Source: Mesocentrotus franciscanus (taxonomy: Eukaryota > Echinodermata > Echinoidea > Camarodonta > Strongylocentrotidae). From it: 64,000 nucleotides of DNA. The notes below the pieces were generated by a model. It made no database searches. It was not told the DNA's origin and was given only the letters and a program-made list of their open reading frames with translations. Where the stretch lies: positions 2,385,495 to 2,449,494 of the forward strand of contig CP137666.1 of the NCBI GenBank assembly GCA_037976565.1, read 5' to 3'. Position 1 is the first letter of the stretch, and each line of letters opens with the position of its first letter. The position numbers were made by a program, and so were the translations under genes. Positions 61,601 through 64,000 of the stretch are shown piece by piece.

Positions 61601-63101
61601 ATCATTATTATTATTATTATTTTTAATATTATTATTAGTAGTAGTATTTTTATCATCAAAATCATCATCGTTATTCATTTAATATCATTGTTTTTATTGT
61701 TATTATTATCATATTTTCTTTATTTCCCCAGTTCCTCCTAGTGATCGTTGTGGTAGTGGTTGGGTATACGATGCTGGTAGTAATAACTGCTTCAAATATT
61801 CGACTGATGGACTGACCTGGCCCATGGCAAATGACCAATGCCATTACGAGGGTGGCTATCTGACTAGTATTACTAACCAAGCTGAATCTGAATTCCATCG
61901 CAGTAAGTATAAAGAAGAGGTGGAATTCTAATAAAGATGAGAAATAGGTTGTGAGCTTTCTCATTCTTTTTACGTCAGTTTGGAAGATGATCATAGTAGA
62001 AATGTCCCCGAAAGGGATTTGTCTTCAAATGCCATCTTATTCGAAATATGAAATACATCCATTTCTATGCGCAGTGCTTATGATTTCCGACACGGCCGAG
62101 TCAATTCAAAGGTTTCATTTAGAAATTGCCCTTGAATTGATCTCTCGAAAGTCTTTACGATAGTTAGTGTTATTATACATTTACAGATATAACATCTAGT
62201 CTGAAAGGACTATATAAAATTATGAGGAGACCTACGAGAAAAATATATTAAAGAAATTGATTGACAGACTTGATTGTCTACCAAGGAGCTGATTATTGAC
62301 AAATGACTCAAGTTCCCTCATTTACGAAGTCTATTTTTTAATGGAGTAATTACATTTATAAATATTTTTAAATATTTATAAATATTAAACAATCTCATCT
62401 TGATCTCAAATTACAATAGGAATGGAGCAAATTATTGGAGTATCTTTTCTTATTAACATTTTTCATTTTAATCAGTTTGCGTCTATAGGTCTGGTGGATT
62501 AATCACGGGACTGTGGATGACAAGGTCATTAATGTCCTTTGGCAAGACATTAATCGTCATTTGCCTCTTTTAACGCAATGGGTACCTAGTAGAGAATAAC
62601 ACAATTGAATCCTTTTAGCGCCTTAGTGCAGCTAGCCTGGCCCGATCCAAGGTATGGGTACCTAGTAGAGAATAACATAATTGAATCCTTTTAGCGCCTT
62701 AGTGCAGCTAGCCTGGCCCGATCCAAGGTATGGGTACCTAGTAGAGAATAACACAATTGAATCCTTTTAGCGCCTTAGTGCAGCTAGCCTGGCCCGATCC
62801 AAGGTATGGGTACCTAGTAGAGAATAACATAATTGAATCCCTTTAGCGCCTTAGTGCAGCTAGCCTGGCCCGATCCAAGGTATAGGACGTACTGTGTAGG
62901 CCTGGTGAAATCTTTTCACATCATAAATTCAGCTATTAATAATATTTTTCGTTATTATATTGTTTCCGACAGTGTCTGTACTCTACTACAAATTGAATTA
63001 CAACATATGGTCATTTTGGATCGGTCTTCATGATACTAATATGGAGGATGGTTATGTTTGGAGTGATAGCGCCCCTGTCTCTTATCTCAACTGGGACTCA
63101 G
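35926..63101 (+). CDS. Gene 2: mannose receptor-like multi-CTLD protein (3' partial), paralogue of gene 1
   Basis: Joined exons: 35926-35968, 39316-39473, 40300-40406, 41612-41742, 42661-42684, 43989-44143, 44630-44754, 45395-45528, 46571-46606, 47282-47311, 48001-48140, 49233-49345, 50114-50244, 51856-52076, 52423-52511, 53723-53823, 54397-54523, 55374-55456, 56235-56351, 57624-57695, 58375-58407, 58728-58892, 59091-59179, then either 59789-59939 or 60398-60548, 60822-60860, 61732-61902 and 62973-63101. About 971 residues are encoded in the window: signal peptide, six CTLDs and most of a seventh. All phases agree. The next exon, carrying the EPN/WND half of CTLD7, is not found before the gap at 63810. 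From CTLD4 onward the exon sizes follow gene 1. A PAN domain and membrane anchor are expected beyond the window (inference). Confidence 0.9.
37158..37378. repeat. Interstitial telomere-like minisatellite
   Basis: About 220 bp of CCTAAACCTAACCCTAAA-type sequence with a higher-order period near 36 bp. It is a degenerate relative of the CCCTAA telomere repeat, within the first intron of gene 2. Its Lys/Pro/Asn open frame is an artefact. Confidence 0.85.
38945..39065 (-). repeat. SINE 3' end fragment (family B)
   Basis: ATT-type microsatellite then GTGCTTATATAGCGCTTAA and TCTAAGCGCTTTACAG, the reverse complement of the family B 3' region. Confidence 0.55.
39075..39312. repeat. CTA repeats and TC tract before the CTLD1 acceptor
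   Basis: CTACTACTA repeats to about 39140, then a long TCTC/CCCT tract that directly forms the pyrimidine stretch of the acceptor at 39316. Confidence 0.85.
39316..41742 (+). CDS. Gene 2 CTLD1, mannose-type
   Basis: Exons 39316-39473, 40300-40406 and 41612-41742. Landmarks are [79 protein letters not shown] and PICERQ. EPN and WND are intact. The middle exon is ended at 40406 with donor GTACGT because only that keeps phase 2 and yields FNW. The stronger-looking GTAAGA four bases later would break the frame. The acceptor at 39316 follows a long pyrimidine tract. Introns 39474-40299 and 40407-41611 hold nothing firm except a small inverted-repeat element near 41090-41230. Confidence 0.86.
41088..41232. 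repeat. Small inverted-repeat element (ACCGACTC family)
   Basis: Contains TTAACCGACTCTAAACCG and ACTCCAAAC near the left and GTTGGTCTGATATCG plus GATTTGACTGAGGTAT at the right, as in the element at 25236-25362. Confidence 0.4.
42661..42684 (+). CDS. Gene 2 Pro/Thr linker micro-exon after CTLD1
   Basis: A 24-bp phase 1-1 exon encodes GATGPPPT between ACGTGTAG and GTAAGT. It is one of the Thr/Pro linkers that separate CTLDs in both genes. The flanking introns hold AT-rich sequence only on the left, and a SINE with an AAT tail on the right. Confidence 0.65.
43545..43770 (-). repeat. SINE (family A), reverse orientation, with AAT tail
   Basis: About 140 bp of AAT repeats are followed by TCTTGCTTACCCAGGGTAGC and TTCTCCCTGAGGGCTCTGC, the reverse of the 3' end seen in the copy at 48850-49200. 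CCGGCTTTGG marks the truncated body. Confidence 0.65.
43989..45528 (+). CDS. Gene 2 CTLD2, mannose-type
   Basis: Exons 43989-44143, 44630-44754 and 45395-45528. Landmarks are [80 protein letters not shown] and YICARPT. EPN and WND are intact. Intron positions and phases (0, 2, 1) are identical to CTLD1 and CTLD3. The donor after 44143 is a weak GTGAAT. Introns 44144-44629 and 44755-45394 hold nothing recognisable. Confidence 0.88.
45575..45840. mobile_element. Two tandem inverted-repeat elements (ACCGACTC family)
   Basis: The first copy runs from CCAGTCACACTAACTACTC to GGCGGTGTGACTTGAG (about 45577-45702). The second runs from CCTAGTCACATCGACCACACC to GCAGTGTGACTGAGCTA (about 45710-45841). 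Each has GACCGA(C/T)AAGAGACCGA inside and terminal inverted AGTCACA/TGTGACT. They lie in the intron after CTLD2. Confidence 0.6.
46072..46228. mobile_element. MITE with CAGTCAAA ends
   Basis: Begins ACAGTCAAATCTGCTTTAGT and ends GTCGCTATAGACAGGTTTGACT. Internal direct repeats are CCTGTCTACAAAGACCAC and CCTGTCTACAAGGACCAC. It is flanked by TA-rich sequence. Confidence 0.6.
46571..47311 (+). CDS. Gene 2 two Thr/Pro linker exons between CTLD2 and CTLD3
   Basis: Exons 46571-46606 ([11 protein letters not shown]) and 47282-47311 (RSTHPPALS), both phase 1-1 with good splice sites. Together they form a Ser/Thr/Pro-rich spacer, probably extended and O-glycosylated (inference). Each can be skipped without a frameshift. 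Intron 46607-47281 contains an ATT microsatellite at about 46675-46830. Confidence 0.65.
46675..46830. repeat. ATT/ATC microsatellite
   Basis: Mixed ATT, ATC and TTC repeats in intron 46607-47281 without a recognisable SINE body. Confidence 0.85.
48001..50244 (+). CDS. Gene 2 CTLD3, mannose-type
   Basis: Exons 48001-48140, 49233-49345 and 50114-50244. Landmarks are [79 protein letters not shown] and FVCSKGY. EPN and WND are intact. WNDEQC is shared by CTLD1, 2 and 3. Intron 48141-49232 holds a SINE with a long ATT tail. Intron 49346-50113 holds nothing recognisable. The intron after the domain (50245-51855) holds a 250-bp direct repeat and a foldback element. Confidence 0.89.
48850..49200 (+). 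repeat. SINE (family A) with long ATT tail
   Basis: The head GTGCTCTAGTGGATACGTCA is tRNA-like. The body has GGCAATTAAAAGCCGGGG and GGGCTCTCAGAGAGAACAG, the 3' end is TTACCCTGGGTCAACAAGAC, and an ATT/ATC microsatellite of about 190 bp follows. Confidence 0.65.
50283..50782. repeat. 250-bp tandem direct duplication
   Basis: The segment starting TTTTGAAATTCATTTCAATG at 50283 recurs at 50533 with period 250. I see one substitution (GAAAG to GAAAA) and one short indel in an A-run. It is intronic, after CTLD3, with no reading frame. Confidence 0.95.
51143..51684. mobile_element. GC-rich foldback element with internal palindromes
   Basis: The ends GAGGCTGTTCACACCG and CGGTGTGAACAGCCTC are inverted. 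The interior repeats AGATAGCGCGGTCTAGCG and its complement several times, forming palindromes such as that around 51620-51660. It is about 540 bp, strongly GC- and CpG-rich in AT-rich surroundings, without a plausible protein. Possible short target duplication ATA at each side. Confidence 0.7.
51688..51790. repeat. CAT/ACC microsatellite
   Basis: CATCATCAT and ACCACCATC repeats flank the foldback element on its right, with a shorter run at about 51108-51140 on its left. The element apparently inserted into this microsatellite. Confidence 0.85.
51856..53823 (+). CDS. Gene 2 CTLD4, atypical site
   Basis: Exons 51856-52076, 52423-52511 and 53723-53823. Landmarks are [73 protein letters not shown] and RFICEKPQ. 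The sugar-site motif is EPD and WND is replaced by WSVD, so classical binding is doubtful. The third exon matches gene 1 exon 137-243. Intron 52512-53722 holds a SINE with an internal tandem duplication. Confidence 0.87.
52730..53150 (+). repeat. SINE (family A) with a 64-bp internal duplication
   Basis: The head has GAGGGTTCGAATTTCACG (B box). The middle has AGCAAGACATTAATCCACAC. From 52856 a 64-bp unit beginning TGGCTACCTAGCAATGC repeats at 52920 and starts again at 52984. An ATT tail follows to about 53150. Confidence 0.7.
54397..57695 (+). CDS. Gene 2 CTLD5, probably not sugar-binding
   Basis: Exons 54397-54523, 55374-55456, 56235-56351 and 57624-57695. Landmarks are [63 protein letters not shown] and [11 protein letters not shown] and WNQ replace EPN and WND. 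Gene 1 CTLD b lacks the site in the same way. A 27-bp tandem repeat starts six bases after the first donor. Intron 56352-57623 carries a hAT-like element with an 8-bp target duplication. Confidence 0.88.
54530..54637. repeat. 27-bp tandem repeat next to a donor site
   Basis: Four copies of ACAAACCTTTT plus ATAGTCCGGATACTGT, period 27, with the third slightly diverged (ACGAACCTCTT). The first copy starts six bases after the exon 54397-54523 boundary. The frame stays open on both strands but lies in intron. Confidence 0.95.
56055..56215. repeat. ATT microsatellite before a CTLD5 exon
   Basis: ATTATTAATATTATC repeats end about 20 bp before the acceptor of exon 56235-56351. Confidence 0.85.
56948..57321. 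mobile_element. hAT-like non-autonomous element with 8-bp target duplication
   Basis: The ends CAGGGGCGGATCCAG and CTGGATCCGCCACTG are inverted. ATTAAGGT occurs exactly at 56940-56947 and 57322-57329. At 374 bp it holds two internal blocks of about 120 bp with TTGGGCGCCAGGG and GGCACCCGAAAA, and no transposase. It lies in intron 56352-57623. Confidence 0.8.
57700..57990 (-). repeat. tRNA-derived SINE (family B), well preserved
   Basis: Read on the minus strand: the head GTTGTGGCGTAGTGGATAAG (A-box region), B box GGTTCGAGTCC, the shared block TTTGGCAAGACATTAATC, then GGTACCGGTAGGAAGGAATT, GAGCACCTTGCAAGGTGG and GCGCTATATAAGAATCC, ending in ATT repeats. The best preserved SINE in the window. 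Confidence 0.8.
58375..58407 (+). CDS. Gene 2 linker exon after CTLD5
   Basis: A 33-bp phase 1-1 exon encodes [11 protein letters not shown]. It matches gene 1 exon 3129-3161 in size and sequence ([11 protein letters not shown]). The donor is GTGAGT. Confidence 0.78.
58463..58755. repeat. 72-bp tandem array copied from the CTLD6 exon start
   Basis: Units start at 58463, 58535, 58607 and 58679 with TCTGTACGACCAATGGTG, and the genuine exon copy follows at 58756. Each unit contains the exon coding block GGATCATGTGAGCGTGG but has stops right after the TGGTGTTAC codons. The acceptor of the genuine exon, ATATTCAG followed by AGGTGGGATC, reads TCTTCATGGATC in the earlier copies, so it lacks AG. Confidence 0.9.
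58728..59939 (+). CDS. Gene 2 CTLD6 with alternative exon A (EPS form)
   Basis: Exons 58728-58892, 59091-59179 and 59789-59939. Landmarks are [56 protein letters not shown], then exon [38 protein letters not shown] and YRFICKMPK. Exon A resembles gene 1 exon 5859-6006 more closely than exon B does, notably in YFYK, GTWND and YRF. The sugar site is EPS with WND. The first exon follows a tandem array built from its own 5' part. Intron 59180-59788 holds nothing recognisable. Confidence 0.88.
60398..60548 (+). CDS. Gene 2 CTLD6 alternative exon B (EPN form), mutually exclusive with exon A
   Basis: An intact 151-bp exon, the same length as exon A 458 bp upstream, with acceptor AAATTTAG and donor GTAAGT. 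It encodes [37 protein letters not shown] and NRYICKMPK, a second version of the EPN/WND half of the same domain. It starts in phase 0 and ends in phase 1, as exon A does, so including both shifts the frame. Conserved cysteines, EPN, WND and the identical KMPK end argue it is used. The pyrimidine tract is weaker than usual. It could be a recent unused duplicate, but no disabling change is seen. Confidence 0.85.
60822..60860 (+). CDS. Gene 2 linker exon before CTLD7
   Basis: A 39-bp phase 1-1 exon encodes [13 protein letters not shown], with CCCCACAG and GTAAGT splice sites. It is the same size and position as gene 1 exon 6303-6341. It joins correctly to either alternative CTLD6 exon. Confidence 0.78.
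60920..60975. repeat. AGT microsatellite
   Basis: GTAGTAGTAGTAG repeats, flanked on both sides by GCATCAACCGTAGTATA, in intron 60861-61731. Confidence 0.85.
61440..61700 (+). repeat. SINE 3' end (family B-like) with ATT tail
   Basis: GTAAAGCGCTTTGAGAACCC and GCGCTATATAAGAAC are followed by about 190 bp of ATT/ATC repeats. Confidence 0.6.
61732..63101 (+). CDS. Gene 2 CTLD7, first two exons (domain incomplete)
   Basis: Exons 61732-61902 and 62973-63101. Landmarks are [56 protein letters not shown] and YLNWDSG. They match gene 1 exons 6710-6880 and 7296-7445. The third exon, expected to begin GEPN and contain WND, is not present before the N gap at 63810. The donor of the second exon runs directly into an ATT microsatellite. 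Intron 61903-62972 contains a 76-bp tandem array. Confidence 0.87.
62485..62890 (+). repeat. SINE (family A-like) containing a 76-bp tandem array
   Basis: The head block has GGTGGATTAATCACGGGAC, then CTTTGGCAAGACATTAATC. From 62581 a 76-bp unit beginning GGTACCTAGTAGAGAATAAC is repeated at 62657, 62733 and 62809, four nearly identical copies to about 62884. Confidence 0.8.
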
Positions 63102-63159
<58 letters not shown>

Positions 63160-63220
63160 CATTATTATTATCATCATTATTATTATCATCATTATTATTA
63201 TCATAATTATTATATCATTG
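63102..63220. repeat. ATT microsatellite at a CTLD7 donor site
   Basis: The repeat begins within the donor itself (G|GTATTATTATT) and runs to about 63220. Open frames here are poly-Ile artefacts. Confidence 0.9.
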
Positions 63221-63470
63221 TAGAGGTATCGTTGTATAGAGCTTCATTCGCTTGACTCTCAATCCAAGGGTTGAGGGTTCGAATCCCACCCCGACACTAA
63301 CGTCCTTTGGCAAGACATTAATCCACATGGGCCACTCCCCATCCAGGTGTAAATGGGTACCTGGGAATTGCTGGGGTAATGATTTTTGCAGGGCCTTCAG
63401 GAAGAACAACATTGAAGTTGATGACGCTTCCCTGGTTGAACAAAAAAATTGATACTATCATCCTTAATTT
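63216..63470 (+). repeat. tRNA-derived SINE (family A)
   Basis: The head has TCGCTTGACTCTCAATCC and B box GGGTTCGAATCCC. The body has CTTTGGCAAGACATTAATCC, CCAGGTGTAAATGGGTACC and TGCAGGGCCTTCAGGAAG. The 3' end is TTCCCTGGTTGAACAAAA. Confidence 0.75.
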
Positions 63471-63809
63471 TATTATACTATTTGTACTGCGCCACGTCTG
63501 TAAAAGAGACTTGATAGTCCTGGAGCCATTTTGGGATATACCATATACATGTACATGTGTGCATACATGTAGGCTATAGGTGGTCGGCGTTATAATTTTC
63601 GTTAAGTGATTCCAGTTGATATGCATGTGACATCATACAGTTATAATTTTGAGTAAAGTGGTTTTATATTAGCAGGCCCACATACTGACTTCAAACGAAT
63701 CAATAATCCACCGGGTTACTTAATAACGTGAATTTTGTTTCATTCAAACTTTCAAAGGTCGTGGTTTGAGCCACAGCACACAAGGTTACGTTGCTTCTAG
63801 CCAACTCGG

Positions 63810-64000
63810 NNNNNNNNNNNNNNNNNNNNNNNNNNNNNNNNNNNNNNNNNNNNNNNNNNNNNNNNNNNNNNNNNNNNNNNNNNNNNNNNNNNNNNNNNNN
63901 NNNNNNNNNNNNNNNNNNNNNNNNNNNNNNNNNNNNNNNNNNNNNNNNNNNNNNNNNNNNNNNNNNNNNNNNNNNNNNNNNNNNNNNNNNNNNNNNNNNN
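63810..64000. other. Assembly gap at the right edge
   Basis: N to the end of the window. It truncates gene 2 inside or after CTLD7. The preceding 63471-63809 holds nothing recognisable. Confidence 0.95.

Overview
The window is animal genomic DNA: AT-rich, intron-dense, with GT-AG splice sites, tRNA-derived SINEs ending in ATT microsatellites, hAT-like elements and small foldback elements. The protein content (giant C-type lectin receptors) and the repeat style favour an invertebrate deuterostome, most likely an echinoderm. That placement is inference. Two N gaps occur, 14412-14911 and 63810-64000.

Two multi-exon genes lie in tandem on the plus strand, and both encode macrophage mannose receptor-like proteins made of serial C-type lectin-like domains (CTLDs). 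Gene 1 (137-30691) enters from the left, so its 5' part is missing. In 36 recognisable exons it encodes about 1,696 residues: the end of one CTLD, three complete CTLDs, a PAN/apple domain, seven more CTLDs, a short stalk, one membrane-spanning helix and a cytoplasmic tail with an FDNALY motif close to the mannose receptor FENTLY endocytosis signal. Gene 2 (35926-63101 and beyond) starts with a signal peptide, has six complete CTLDs and the start of a seventh, and runs into the right-hand gap.

Exon sizes and phases show that the two genes are paralogues. Gene 1 exons from 137 to 7445 match gene 2 exons from 53723 to 63101 nearly one for one (for example 127, 83, 120/117, 72, 33, 165, 89, 148/151, 39 and 171 bp). 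Gene 1 therefore probably has CTLD1-3 upstream of the window, and gene 2 probably continues into a PAN domain, more CTLDs and a membrane anchor.

The most notable observation is in gene 2 CTLD6. The sugar-binding half exists as two consecutive 151-bp exons (59789-59939 and 60398-60548). Both start in phase 0 and end in phase 1, so they can only be used as alternatives. One carries EPS and the other EPN, which suggests a splice-controlled change of carbohydrate-binding loop. Also notable are a 72-bp tandem array made from the 5' end of the first CTLD6 exon with disabled splice acceptors, a GC-AG intron that splits the only QPD motif, and a GC-rich foldback element at 51143-51684.

The intergenic region (30692-35925) and the introns hold SINEs of two families, small inverted-repeat elements, two hAT-like insertions with 8-bp target duplications, minisatellites and microsatellites. 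I found no other protein-coding gene, functional tRNA or rRNA gene. Exon models come from splice consensus, reading phase and domain homology only; no transcript evidence was available.
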